Source: Atopsyche davidsoni (lineage: Eukaryota > Arthropoda > Insecta > Trichoptera > Hydrobiosidae). From it: 64,000 bases of DNA. The notes beneath the pieces are model-generated. The model saw only the letters and a program-made list of their open reading frames with translations. It was not told where the DNA came from and made no database searches. The position numbers and the translations under genes were made by a program. The stretch covers positions 6,634,001 to 6,698,000 of the forward strand of contig JAILWY010000006.1 of NCBI GenBank assembly GCA_022113835.1, given 5' to 3'. Shown here piece by piece: positions 10,410 through 22,794 of this stretch (the first letter of the stretch is position 1; each line of letters opens with the position of its first letter).

Positions 10410-13400
10410 AGAGTTGTTTATATTTTATTCAAATGTAGATAAAGGAAAATATTATTTTAATATGAGAACTTAATAAATATTTAAGTACTTCCACGTTATT
10501 TGTTAAACACATTTGCATATCACAAATACAATAACAAAGTTACTCCTATTCATTTTAATAAAATTATTTTTTATATTTTGATCATTTGAATTATTTGATT
10601 TATTTACTAAACTTAAATTAAATATTTAAAATAATTTAACCACTTTTAGTGTGGTTAAATTCAACCCTCGTCATGCTTGTATTAAATATCAATGATAACA
10701 CAAAAACAATACAATGTTAGTAATCGATAACTGTAATTACAAAAAAAATCCAATAGGAATAGTTCTAACGGAATTTTTTTTGAGTATTTTATAAAAAATA
10801 TACGCCATCGCATTATCGGATATATTTTAATTAAGTTTTATTTAAATAAAGTAATGATTGTTTTTCAGTAAGCTGTATTCTCAATAATAGAAAAATTTTG
10901 ATTCGTATTAAGTACCGAGGAAGCATACCGTAAAAAGAAGTATTTTGAGACTAAGTTGCTCGTTTCTGTCGGTTTGCTCCGCAGTGGTAATATCGGAATG
11001 CATTAATCATAAATAGTCGTCCTGCTGGCTTCGTGTACAGGCCCGATGCTTAAAGGGAGCCAGTTTTTTTTTTAAATAACCGCTGTTTGTATCCGGAGCA
11101 TGTTAAGTGAACAATATGTGAATAATATGCAGCACTAGAAAACGCATAATTTTCTATTCAAAATCATTGTAATAATACAGCAAGAAAAAGTGTGTAAATA
11201 CAAATTAATGAGCGAAGCTATTTCCTAATAATTTTATGGTTAAATATATAAAACAAGGACATAAGATCACAAGACTGGTATTTTTTCTACAGAGAGTTTC
11301 AACGGTTGATTTCTATTGAATTCTTTCAGTGTGGTTTTTTTTATTTCAATATAAAATTTAAAAAAAATTAATGATACACAAAAAAAAACTTGTTTCATTC
11401 GCAAAACACGATAATTTTTCTTGAAAATGAAGATGACTCTTTAGTTATTAACGGTCTAGACTTGTAGACACCAGACAATTTAAGTAATAACTAGATCTGA
11501 CAGATAATAAATGAGTCAGGAATAAATATTGTTGTTCAAAAATTACGTATAGATTTTATAAGATTCTTTTCAAGACTAAAATCAAACCCAATTCATTTGA
11601 ACATATTTATTATAATGTCGAACCTGGAATTTTTCTCATCATTTATGGTTTTTATGCTTAAACAGAAATAAACTTATAAATATACCACTAAAAATTGTAA
11701 AGTGTGATAACTTTATTACTTGACGAAATAAGACGTTATGTATTAAACGAAGAAACTTTACTCTGGCTGCAAGTCTTTTTGTAATATATTTATTGCAAAG
11801 TGCTTAGAGCAACAGCTGTAATTACTATCTCAGCATCTCAAGTTGAGAGCATCCCCTCGCTTTGTACACAATTAATGAGAAATACATTTAAATTCATTGA
11901 GAGCTCTAATCGAGACTGAGTCTGATGAAGTCTCGCTTGCCTTTGAGGGGCAATATAGACTGCAATGTAAGATGCAAATTGTGCAGATGGTAAAACTGTG
12001 GAACAGCAATTTCTCCATGTAAATTTCTAATCTGTGAAACTTGTCAGTTTTCTTGCTTACTATGACACACTCGATTCGATCATCTATAATGTACAACTTG
12101 TGCGGCACCATTCTTGATTGGTGGCAAATCGATATTTCACCATTAGATTAGACAGGAAAATTACAGATACTTTGATATATGAATATTTTACCATTATATT
12201 AGTTGATAATGCATGTCACTTACATAATTGGATCAGCCTTTATATATAGTATGATCGATTTAACGCTTTTTTTCCAATTTGTTTTACTTTGTATAAATCG
12301 CAATATATAAAGTATATATTGAAATAAAAATAAACATTTTTGCTGATAAACCGTTGGTAGGAATTCGCCTCGTAGATTTTTAATTCAGGTTTTTTTTTTA
12401 AATTCACATTCATGTCTAGAAATACATTAAAAAAATAGGATAAAAGAAAACGCTTCACTGGGAACAAATAAAATTACCGAGATTTATAATAAATAAAAAC
12501 ATATTTCGCGGTGATGATGTTTTACTTTCTCAATAAAATTAGATTATTTATCTTAACTGATTTTTAAAAAGTTATAATTTAAATTTATTTGCAGTTTAAA
12601 ATTACGTATGTATTAAATTCATAAATTTACTATGCGCTTTTATAAAATATGATGCCAAGTAATTTTAATGCAATGGTTTTAATTTAAATTTAATAGCTAA
12701 GCCCAGCCACGCGCGCTGCTATAACAAACAGAGCTGTCGAAAATTCAAAGCTTAGTATATTTTATTTATATTACGGATTTAATACAACACATATATTGTA
12801 TTTAAGAGGCATTTTAAATACATGCGCTTAAATAGGCTGAAAGGATATGAAATAACACCTATTCTACAAATATATAAGAGCATCAGCGATAAAGGCTGAA
12901 AATTTGAGTGAGGGTAGCGGAGCAAGTTCCGATTCCTTAAATTAATCAGCTTTCCCTAAAGCTTATTCCTGTTCTCCATTTCACGGTGTTTCCTTTATCA
13001 GATTCAAGGATTCTCACGCAAGAAGAACCTACTACGATCCGAAACAATTTAGAAATCAGCATAAGCACACTTTCTTCCAGAATTCATTGAGACGCTTCTT
13101 GACGCAAGCCCTGGTTGACAGGACAAAAATATAACTTATTCATTGTTTTTTTTTTTACCGTTTCATATATTTTAGTTTATCTAGTTTTTTTTCAAATATA
13201 TCATTCAATATGTTGTTATGAAAAATCTATAATGTATTAAAAATTTTAATAAATTTTTGACATAACATGTCTAACATAATGGCACGTATTAAGCATACAA
13301 ATATATGAAAGGTGAAAAAAGAGAGTTAAAAAATAAATTTTTAACATATTTCAAATACAAAGACGAATCGGTTATCTAAATTCCACTAAATTTTCCGCAA

Positions 13401-13975
13401 AGCTTTTTTAATTAAATTGTAAAGCAATAATTTAACGTTTAAGCAATCGGTTTGATAGTAATTTCATTTAATCTTTGAAACAAAATCGAATCCAATTGGA
13501 TCCTTTTAAAAATTAATTTCTTAATACTTCAAACTAAGATATATTTTTTTTTGTGTATAAAAATAATCAACTTAAATTGTAGCTGGTTTTACAAAGTATA
13601 ATAATTAAATTTGCAATTCATTTCATTTTTATCATATTTACATTTAAAGATGTAGTGGTTTCAACGCAAATCTTCTTTGCTTTCATGTTAGTGTCGTTAT
13701 TTGCTTGTGATTAAATTCTTGGCGTTTTCTTCTCAAAAAAACTCAGCAGGTATTTAAAGTATATGAAATATCCCTTTAAACATATTAAAAATTCTTGGTA
13801 AAATAAATATTTTTATAGGTTTTCTTTATTAATAAAATTCCAGACTCAAAGATTTTTATAATATTATTGTTTTATATTTAGGATTATCAAAAAAAATCTT
13901 CTGCTTCATGACGCAGAATGTTTATAAGTTACACGTCTTAGCGCGCCTTGATAAAAATAACTTGATATTTATTAT
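10410..13975. other. Noncoding stretch with modest G+C-richer patches
   Basis: Mostly A/T-rich. Patches that are visibly richer in G+C lie at about 10930-11070, 11860-12115 and 12890-13125. None contains a convincing exon or RNA gene. The open frames at 11872-12111 and 12240-12467 (minus) have no recognisable content. Confidence 0.5.
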
Positions 13976-13989
13976 TCATGAGAATATAT

Positions 13990-14300
13990 CGAGTTGGTGT
14001 TTTTTCAGCCAAAAAAATACCTGTTGAGAATCCGTGGACTTGGAATGAAAGAGAGTGGAAATACACACCGTGGCGAAAATTTGAATAGGGGGCACTGCCT
14101 CCTCGTAAGTACTCGGTACAGGACAGGTGCTTTTGCTGAGATGTTTTTCCTGAGATGGAAATCCTCGCAAGTGCAGGAAAACACTGGGAGGGTTTTCTCT
14201 TGTCAGATAAACTTCGTACAATCGAGCTTTCTGAGGGACCCTTTAAGCTGGGGCTCTCCGGTACACTGGAGGAGAAACGTTCTTACTTTCTAGATTGGAC
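13990..14300. other. G+C-richer island with overlapping short frames
   Basis: About 300 bases have near-balanced composition between very A/T-rich flanks, open in two plus frames and one minus frame (66-99 codons). The overlapping frames in several phases argue for a compositional island rather than a gene. It begins after a TTTTTTCAG acceptor-like string. It is a candidate regulatory island; the function is unknown. Confidence 0.35.
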
Positions 14301-14819
14301 TCAATACGTTTCGATAATTTACTTTTTTATATTACCTTTTTTAAATTGTAAGTAATAAATAATAAAAAAAAATATTTTAACATCAAATCTGTAAAAAAAT
14401 TAATTTTGAATCTTGAAATAATGATATATTTAAATTAGAATCCTACTAAGAAAAATATCAATGACATTAATAAGTATTTTTAAATAAATTTAAGAAGGAC
14501 TTATATCATTATAGATAAAAACAATTTAAAATAAAAAACATTTTTTTTTATTTATGCTCCTAAAGTAAAAATAATTCTTCTTGTAGCAAATCATACGAAA
14601 AGTTTGAAAAAAGTCCATATTTTAACATACTGTAGTTACGTCAATCTTATATAATTGAGCATATTAGGTTATTTTTTTTTACGACAACGTGTTTTGATTA
14701 CATTTCCTTATGGACTTTCTTAACTTAATATTTAACAAAACATAAAAAGTTTTACTGCTACAAATTCTTTTGTTTTGATCAAACAATGTGTTTTTTTTAT
14801 ATGAACAGTCTTTAGGTAT

Positions 14820-15310
14820 CCAATAGTGCGTTTCCGTTTGATTTATACCACCGCGCGGATATATTTATTTTTAGTAGAATTGGTGTTGTTTACTCGGAGA
14901 AAGCCGTTACGAATTATTCAAATTTATTCAAGAACAAAGGCAGGGGTCGGAGGTTGGAGAGGAGAGAAGAAAAATAACAAAATGGCAATCGGGGCAGACA
15001 GACGACATGTCAGGGCAGAAACGAAAGAATGCGAGGAGTCCCTGCCTTTAATTATGCGCGCAAGTGCTCGTTCGGGATATGTTTTGACTTCAAAAGACAG
15101 GTTTTATTTTGATCTATGGCAACTGTATCCATCAATCGTGTGGTAGTTTATTTTTTAGTATGCCAAGCAATAAACTTTATTTGATGGTAAAGCATCGTTT
15201 GATAGCAGAAGGACATCCGAAAATGAATGATTGGATATCTCTTTGGGGTCAGCATTCGTTTGTATTATACAAGCCGTGGTTATATTTTCAGTCCGTGGCT
15301 GGTCATTTCT
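14820..15310. other. G+C-richer island
   Basis: A purine-rich, G-rich stretch (about 14940-15090) is followed by balanced sequence to 15310. A 106-codon plus frame (14826-15146) spans it but shows no domain and an ordinary chance composition. A TTTAATTATGCGCGC string near 15045 could bind a homeodomain factor; this is only a word match. Confidence 0.3.
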
Positions 15311-15429
15311 AGTACTAACAAATTCATTTTTTTTACTATTAAACAAAAATATTATTTTGTTAAACATATAAATGTGTAATAGCGTGAATATTTCTAATAA
15401 TCCCTGGCTGCATCGATTCTTCGACAAAT

Positions 15430-16490
15430 CTCAATTTAAATTGGAAATTAGAAAATTAGTTCTAGTTTTCCGCCTCGAGCAACTTGCTTAGAACTCCCTG
15501 CCATTATATATATATCACTTCGGCAGGTAACTCTCGCGATCACATCGTAAATGCGAATAATAACCCCAACTTTTGGCATAAGAAGATTTACGTGGAATCA
15601 AAGCAATCGGTGGAATAAATCGCTGCAAAATACAGTTCTCCGACTTGAAGAATCTCAGATTAAGCAACATTATCAACTGTAGTAAAGCGAGATATATTTG
15701 GTGGTTCCATTTTATTGAGCTATAAAATTTTATATATTTTTTATTTCTGTATAAAACTGATGATAAAACGAGTAAGTTACGGTTGTACTGGGAAATCTAT
15801 TTAAATCAAGCTTTTAAATGGAAAAATACTAAATTTATATGTTTATTTTTAAACATTTTATACATAGCCGCATTTTACTGAGCGAAGATTTTTTAAATTA
15901 TTTTATTTAATAATAAATTTTAAGAACTATTTGAAGTCTCTAGAAGTACTCAAATAAAGTAATACAAAACTAAAACGCAAAAAATAAAAGTAATACAACT
16001 CTTACAAACAGCACTCCGAGAAAAGTGGCGAAAGGTTGGAAATAATTTTTTTTTCAATAGTGAAAGTTAACTCCCTAAAGAGAACCTGTTCCTGTTTGCT
16101 TACACGGGCTGGTAAAATATATTTCTGTATTATTTATTATAATTTATATATTCAAAAAATATAAGTATTATTTCATTGTATTAAGTAAGTTGTCACAATT
16201 GACAGTTGAATACATACCGCACATGCTGTAAGATTTACTATATTTAATAAAATTGCTAAACACGCATTTATATAAATATTATATTATTTTAATCAAATAT
16301 ATTCGAATCCGTTAAAATGTACTATATAATAATTTTTTTGACTCTGATTCTTTGAATGTAAACACATGTTTTCATTCACTTAAAGTACGTGACTAGGAAT
16401 GTTTAAGATATTGATCTAAATACCCAATAATTACGGACATATTTGTCGAGTTTAAAACCTTTTGGTCTGATATAAATTAATTTTACTAGA
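15430..16490. other. Mixed noncoding sequence
   Basis: 15430-15700 is moderately G+C-rich, including an (AT)n run near 15510. 15700-16490 is A/T-rich. No gene, RNA or transposon end was recognised. Confidence 0.5.
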
Positions 16491-16980
16491 AAATGTTCCT
16501 GCTGCTCATATCCCTATCTCAACGAACGTGGAGTACTGTCACGTTTTGTCGTATAGTCATCATAAATTTACTTTATCTGAAATACACGTACTAAAGACAA
16601 TTAATGATAGCAACAGTAAAATATAAAAAGGGAATTAAAACAATAATAAAATGTTTGCATTATCAGTTATGTCTTGTAGATTGATCACGGTGTTTCCCAT
16701 AATTAACACCTCAGCCAGAATCGTGTGAGGGGGTCGTAAATTATGTTGAATCAGTACGTAAACAGATTACGCTCAGATATTATCGCCACGAATTACATAA
16801 ATGAACCTTAACATTCCATGGCAGACACTAAAAGCCGGGTTCAAAGGTCAGACGCCAGAAAACCAATAAAAGTCCACACGCAGAAGGGAACGGCGTCGTA
16901 AGACTCGATTCCCTGAATCCGCAAGAAGCAGGACATAGGCTGAATGAAACGTTCAGCTCCAGTAAAACTCTGTGAAATTT
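16491..16980. promoter_or_regulatory. G+C-richer island, candidate regulatory element
   Basis: Balanced composition over about 480 bases. It contains TCAAAGGTCA at 16841-16850, which fits a nuclear-receptor half-site with A/T extension, and CCAATAAAAG near 16862. There is no open frame. The role is inferred from composition and short words only. Confidence 0.3.
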
Positions 16981-17019
16981 TGAAAAAAATGTTTATTTCC
17001 TATAAATATGTTTCCAAAT

Positions 17020-17079
17020 GATTTCTTGAAATTGCCGACGTTTTGGTCCTGGTACAAGCGTCATCTTCAAATAGAAATC
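17020..17079 (-). repeat. Short retroelement-like motif (AAACGTCGGCAA) inside a 7-bp inverted repeat
   Basis: Read on the minus strand, a TGAAGATGACGC string is followed by ACCAGGACC, then AAAACGTCGGCAA. This layout recalls the dispersed TGAAGA...GGACCGAAACGTCGG repeats I remember from arthropod genomes, possibly linked to Penelope-like elements. A perfect 7-bp stem (GATTTCT 17020-17026 / AGAAATC 17073-17079) encloses it. No reverse transcriptase is nearby. It may be a solitary relic or coincidence. Confidence 0.35.
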
Positions 17080-17883
17080 CATTTATTTTATGTATCGTCT
17101 TTGGTCTACGTAGAAGTTAACTAAAACTTACTTAAACGACTGCTACTTAACATGAATTTTAAATCCCTGTAGGTGTCCTCAGTGCCTAAAACTTCAAAGA
17201 GAGACGCGGCATAATACCCCAGAGCGCAGTATTTTTAATAACAATGATCGCAAAAACTTTGAAAGCCATTTGAATATATTTGCAATAACAAGTTAAATGT
17301 TAAATATGCAAAGCAACAACACATTGTTTACGCTAACACGTCGCTGCTTACGTAATCACAATGTCAACTTACTGGCAAAAAGTGTCATCTTAAAATACAT
17401 CTCAAAGCATAATAAAGTATTAAAATTGAAGGATAGTATATTTAACTACTTTTTTTTTTTTGTGCCACGATCAATATTATGCGTCATTCAAATGATCATG
17501 TGTCAAAGAATGTCAAAAATATTTTATTCGTTCAAGAAAATATTACTTAACAGAAGAAATATACTTTGTCTACTACACCAAAACCAATCTCAAGTTAAAG
17601 ATACATTTACTATGAAATTTTACTATTTTTTTTTACAAAAGTAAGTAATCGATAAACCGCTTTACAATGGTTGTTGTTACATCGCACTATAAATGAATAT
17701 TGTATTTTTTTTCATTTTTAAATTGCCTTAACGCTATTGGTTAACTACCGTTATGTTTTCAGTCGTGTAACAGTGCGTATAGACAGCTTTAGAAATACAT
17801 CAGATCTAACGTATTTTTTGCAGCTGTGTATGTTCGAAGTCAGTAAATTTGGTACGGTTCTGAAACGCTTCTAAAACGTTCTG

Positions 17884-17900
17884 CCTCCCCCCTCCCCCCC
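17884..17900 (-). other. C-run pair (G-quadruplex-capable on the minus strand)
   Basis: Runs of six C (17887-17892) and seven C (17894-17900) are separated by one T, within otherwise A/T-rich DNA. On the minus strand this gives G7-A-G6, enough guanines for a short-loop quadruplex. Confidence 0.55.
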
Positions 17901-19850
17901 TAGAGACATATGAACACGAAGGGTTATATCGACAGATTTTTTGCCAACGCGATAAATATTCTGAATGTGAAGGGTTGATTTTCGAACCTGAAGACTTGAA
18001 CTTGAAAATTTTCATGAAAGTCAACATACTTACTCAAAAAATATTTGAGCAAAAATATCATAAAGCTATATAATATTAAAATAATGAAATACTGCACGCA
18101 GCAATAATAATAAAAATTCTGGTGTTTTGGTAGTATATATATTTAGGTTTTTAAATAAGTATTGATAACATCTTTTATCTAAAAAAAATCTTGATGTATT
18201 TTAAAAGTAAATATCTTTATTTAATGGTAACCAATAGGCCACAGAGAGGCAAGAGTAATTATCAAAACATGAATGATTTTGCTGAAACCATTCACCTGTC
18301 CTCGGCAGCAGGACCTCCGACAATCGGCGCTGGTAAATGAGGTAGTTCTCACTCCACGAGGCTGCAATTCACCTTAACCAGAAATCTGCTCCAAAAATAG
18401 TGTAACCACAATTTAAATTTAAAAAAAAAATACATTTATAAATGCGAATTTTATTTAAAATAAAAAAAATACGATTCTATTTCCATTAGTTTCTTTGTAA
18501 CCAAATACGTATCTTTGTAAGGAATAAAACTGTAAACAACATTTTTACATAAAATTAACATAGCATAAATAAATGTTTACATACAAATAAACATGGAAAG
18601 CAACACTAACTTAAAAAAAACAAATAATAAATGTAGTTGAATATTGTGTTCTCTTTATAATAAAACGTGTTATTCGTTTGATATTTTAAAAGTGTTTTTT
18701 TTTATTATCAAATTCAATTTCATTGGTCCAATTCTCTAATTTCTATGATAGTTTATTATATGCGTACATGGTTACCCCGTTTCGAGGGTTTTGATGAAAA
18801 CAATGGAGTTATCTTGAGACGTTGAGGTGACTGTAAAGTGAAGGTCGCATATAGTACCGGTAGGTTTACATTCATTATTGTATTGACAACGCCTCCTTGA
18901 ATATTAAGGCTTGAACGAGGTGATGTTTGAAGATGTAGATAAGACCCGAATTTAGATTTGAGCAAACATGATATTGAATTATAGCAACGCGTGATTTGGT
19001 GTTTCAATGATTCACTAATTCAAATCATGATCGATAAAAGAAGAATTCATAAATAATATATAAATGTTTGTTGAATGAACCACGGGTCGTTTTAGAAGTA
19101 CCGGAATGATTTATTTTAAGAATGTCAACATGATCAAAGCCATGTGGACAAGTTTTATATTTAAAAGGCTGATTGATTATTTAAGGCAAATTATTGTACA
19201 TGATCAAGAAAGCATATAAAATTATCTTTGTTATCTGCATATACACGCTATGTATAGAAAAACTTTAGTGTTTAATATCATCAAATCATCGAATCTATAT
19301 TATTTTTATATCTACTCAAGGTTTATATAAAAAAAACAAGAAAATTGATAAATGACCTACAGGGATGAATATATATATAATACCTTACATGAGCAGGTAT
19401 ACCGGAAGTATCGATAATCATTTAGCAGCTAGAAGGCCCATCGAATGATGTAACGTGTGACTATTATATTGACAGAAAAGTAACAAACAGAAGAATAGAA
19501 TATACCACCACACGCTTCGTTAAATACTTACCTGTCAATAGAAATCGCTCGAAATACATCACATTTGATGGATAATCAAAAATATATTGATTTTAAAGTT
19601 TTACTGATTGAAAATTAGGGCACTTATATACAAAACGAGGCTTCAACACAGTGTCATATGATTTTTTATATAAATTTAGCATGCTACGATTTTTAGACGC
19701 CTATGTTTTAAGAAGCTTTTGTTTGATTTTTAACTATGAAAGTGTTTAGCTAATATATTTTATAGGTGTAATTTTTGTTTTGAAGTTCTTAAATGTTAAT
19801 AAGAAAGAGTTTTATGGTATTTTTAGCGAGGTGTCTGATGTTTATAGTGG
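17901..19850. other. A+T-rich noncoding stretch
   Basis: No gene or repeat recognised. A patch at 18230-18380 and the minus frame 18756-19007 are somewhat G+C-richer but show no domain. Confidence 0.55.
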
Positions 19851-19854
19851 GTGG

Positions 19855-20105
19855 GTTTGGTCTTCAGGGGTAGAGCGAGGCCGCCTCGCAGGCGCCGCGA
19901 GCCTCTCCCGGCGGTCGATTTGCGGCGTCACCGAACACCGAGTCTTGCTCTCGGCAATTAACAACCTACGCCACGGCCCATATAAAACACACGCACTAAC
20001 CGCAGCTGTGTCATTCTCAGATATCAAAGGGGAAACATACCTTCCCACACTTACACCTAAAATTTATAGGTACAAATTTAACTTGAACTAGAGGATGACG
20101 CCGGT
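19855..20105 (+). promoter_or_regulatory. CpG-rich island with TATA + initiator arrangement, candidate core promoter
   Basis: A CpG-rich block (19860-19970) leads into CATATAAAAC (TATAAAA at 19981-19987). TCATTC at 20011-20016 matches the arthropod initiator TCAKTY, and its A (20013) lies 32 bases after the first T of the TATA box, the usual spacing. A donor-like CG|GTGAGA string lies at about 20102-20109. The spacing is seen; transcription is inference, and no coding exon follows that I can recognise. Both strands are open through the island, which is a composition effect. Confidence 0.3.
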
Positions 20106-20371
20106 GAGAAGAGATCACCAACGCACTTTACAAGAGCAAGTCAAAAGTCACCATAGTTGTTGCACCAATACTTAATTATAATAAATTTAAACATAAATAC
20201 TAAATGATGACTTTATTGTGAAATATATTAAATATTTTTTTAAATGATCAAAAATAGTCTTATATGCTATCTATATTTGCATCCGTGATAATGGGTTCAT
20301 TGGCTTTACTTTGAAAAATAATCTAGCTTAAAAATGATTTTTCTGAATTTTGATTTCAATGCATAATGCAA

Positions 20372-20403
20372 TACGAGGGTCGTTCGATGTATTTCCGGCC
20401 TAA
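20372..20403 (+). repeat. Mariner left terminal inverted repeat
   Basis: Begins TACGAGGGTCG and ends TTTCCGGCCTAA. Its partner lies at 20911-20942. Confidence 0.8.
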
Positions 20404-20438
20404 AGAAGAAAACGCAACATTTTTAAAATTTTGACCAT

Positions 20439-20761
20439 TTATTTTTCAACCTAGGTCCCTTCTAGGGCGATACACTTTACAGCCTCTGCTAGCTCTCTGA
20501 TTTTGATTCGGCGATCGGCCATAATGATATCATGGATTTCTTTATCATTTCCGGCATGGTGACGATATTTTGCCCCCCCGAGCGGTCCTCATCAAAAACA
20601 CTCGTAAGACCACGAACAAATTCAATTTTCCAAAACTTGACTATTGTTAACGACGGAGCAGACTTCCTATAAACATAATCCAACTCAACTTTGATATCCG
20701 CATTGTTTTTCCCTTTCAAATGAAGGAACTTAATCACCGAACGATACTTAATTTTTTGCAT
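20439..20761 (-). pseudogene. Mariner transposase remnant (N-terminus joined to C-terminus)
   Basis: The minus-strand frame starts at 20761 and reads a mariner N-terminal helix-turn-helix region: YRSVIKFLHLKGK near the start, then APSLTIVKFW, then FDEDRSG. A one-base shift near the PEMIKK string puts the following ADRRIKIRELAEAV-like segment in another frame. That segment then runs directly into KCIALEG, which resembles the last residues of mariner transposases, followed by an in-frame stop where a tyrosine would be expected and the terminal stop at 20439-20441. The whole DDD catalytic domain between HTH and tail is deleted, so no transposition activity is possible. Confidence 0.85.
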
Positions 20762-20910
20762 TTTTCACAAATCGCAAAAGACGCTTCACGTTTATGGCTG
20801 CCAAAACAAAACTAAATGTTTTTTTTGCTTCAAATTTTGACGTGTGTCATCTGAAGGATGGCAGAAGTGAAAAATAATAGCAATTTTGTTCTACGGTAAC
20901 GCTATCTATG

Positions 20911-20942
20911 TTAGGCCGGGTATACCTCGAACCGCCTACGTG
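20911..20942 (-). repeat. Mariner right terminal inverted repeat
   Basis: Begins TTAGGCCGGG and runs to about CTACGTG, complementary to 20372-20403 with scattered mismatches. Confidence 0.8.
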
Positions 20943-22564
20943 AATGTGCTTAAATGCATTTCAATTCGAATTTGAAATCAAACAATAAATACAGTGATTG
21001 TATACCTCATTTTTAATTTTATGCTTAAATTGTCAAACTATGACCATTTTTGAATTAAGCGTAAAAAATACATAAAGGCTTTGTCATAAGAACAGAGCAC
21101 GGGCATACCAGACCGAATTATCAGAAGTCTGGAGTCATCGCAAATTTGTGGAACGAGACGTTGATTTTGAGTAATGATCCAAAAAGTTTATCCATTAATG
21201 CTCGGGAGTGACGCGTCATTGCGCCGGTTGCTCGCTTCAGGACGGATGTGCGTTCTGTCGGATCACGGCGAGAGCTGGCAAGAACACGAGGGACGTGAAA
21301 TTTAGTTAACGGATATATGTCAAAATACATCCTACAGCATCCAAGATCATTAGAAGTTTGAAAATGAAGTGATAAGTAAAACGCGCAGTCATTTTCTTAT
21401 AACAGGCAACCGTTGCTTATCACGTAGATCAAAGAGATTCTCTTATTTATTATATCGTAATATTAACTAAAAATTTCAGTAAGTAATTTCAGTAATTTCA
21501 GAACAAGCAAAAAAATCAGTTTTTTTAATTTTTTTGTAAAATTTTTAATATTAGCTCAACAAGTATACATCCATTATAACATGAATAACTTAAGCTTATT
21601 AAATATCCTGCATAGTACTCAGACACATTTCATTTTCTAGCACTCATACATATTACATATTTTTTTATACTAATTATAATATCAATAGATGTCACAATAA
21701 AAATAAATATATTGACCTTTAAAAAACATTTATTGAAGCTGAAGCTTATAAACTTGAATACAAAATTTTATTATAGAAATATATCTCAAAAGGTCACATT
21801 TCAAAATAATTTTTGAAAGTGGAGTAAACCTTTTCATATATCTCGACTGTCAAATGAGCGTAAAAAGACAAAAAGTGGATAAAATTATTTAAATGGTGTT
21901 CTTTGTAGCAAGACATATTACCCAAGTTGATAAAATGGAAAATTATTCACTCAGAATAAATTCTTAATTTTTTTAGCCCACGTATGTGGAAGAAAACTCT
22001 GAAAAAAATACATAATTTGCGCCCTTCTTCACTCACACTACTAGTTTGATTAAACTTCCAACAATGAAGGAGACAAAGCGACCGTGTGGAGAAAATAAAG
22101 AGGATTTTAAACCACAACGAATTTTAAATTAAACCGAAAAGTTGAACCCTTTTATCTTATAAGATATAAGAGATAACACTCCAAATGTTAACGATACGAG
22201 TTAGAGAGATAGAGACTTTAGTTTTGAGTTGACAATTAATTGAAAATAGTTTTTCAAAACACAAAAAAAGATCACATTTTGGCAAAGTTTAAAAGTTTAA
22301 ATGTTATGTTATGTATCAATATCAAAAGAAAAAAATGGTTAACGTAAAACGGAATCCTCTCGTAAAATAAATAAAGCGTCATTGCTCACGGAACGTATCT
22401 CCGAGATCAACTAAATAATGTTTAAACATTTATTGCTTATTTAACTATAATATAAAGTCATATAAGGATAATTTTTATCTCAACATAAATATTTTATCCC
22501 ATTGGTATGCTCGATATTGACCGGTATTGATCGGCATAGAATTGCTGATTAATCCTTAATCCCT
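20943..22564. other. Noncoding stretch with one G+C-richer patch
   Basis: 21100-21340 is G+C-richer and carries a 69-codon minus frame (21121-21330) rich in Arg/Thr/Ser without a recognised domain. It may be another repeat relic. A 19-base word at 21105-21123 recurs with one mismatch at 25865-25883 inside the inner hAT-like element. The rest is A/T-rich. Confidence 0.45.
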
Positions 22565-22572
22565 CCGTATAT
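22565..22572. repeat. 8-bp target-site duplication, left copy (CCGTATAT)
   Basis: Identical to 26345-26352 and abuts CAG of the outer element. Confidence 0.55.
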
Positions 22573-22578
22573 CAGTGG

Positions 22579-22644
22579 TAATTAAACAGAGTAATATAAG
22601 CGAAAATAATTTTATCGTTATAGTTTTCAAAATTATAACTCTTT
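22579..22644 (+). repeat. Direct repeat, left copy, in the outer element
   Basis: TAATTAAACAG followed by AGCGAAAATAATT and ATCGTT...TTTTCAAAAT is repeated at 23067-23129 with small indels. The spacing is about 488 bp and encloses the minisatellite. Confidence 0.75.
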
Positions 22645-22794
22645 CCAGAAAATCATATATAAGCCTGTTAAAAAAGCATTTTATGAGTATACTCATAGTT
22701 TGGAATGTTTTCGTCTGTGTAATAACGCCCTCTAATAATGCGTTCACGATATTGTTCGTATACTTAGTGAAAAAGTTGCTGAATAAATATAAAT

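Larger units (their letters stand above)
20372..20942 (-). mobile_element. Internally deleted mariner element with both inverted ends
   Basis: Imperfect terminal inverted repeats of about 32 bases lie at 20372-20403 and 20911-20942, roughly 24 of 32 matching, both ending inward with CCGGCCTAA/TTAGGCCGG. The left end TACGAGGGTCGTTC is a familiar mariner terminus. The element is 571 bp instead of about 1.3 kb, because the catalytic middle of the transposase is gone. A TA duplication cannot be separated from the decayed ends with certainty. Confidence 0.85.
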
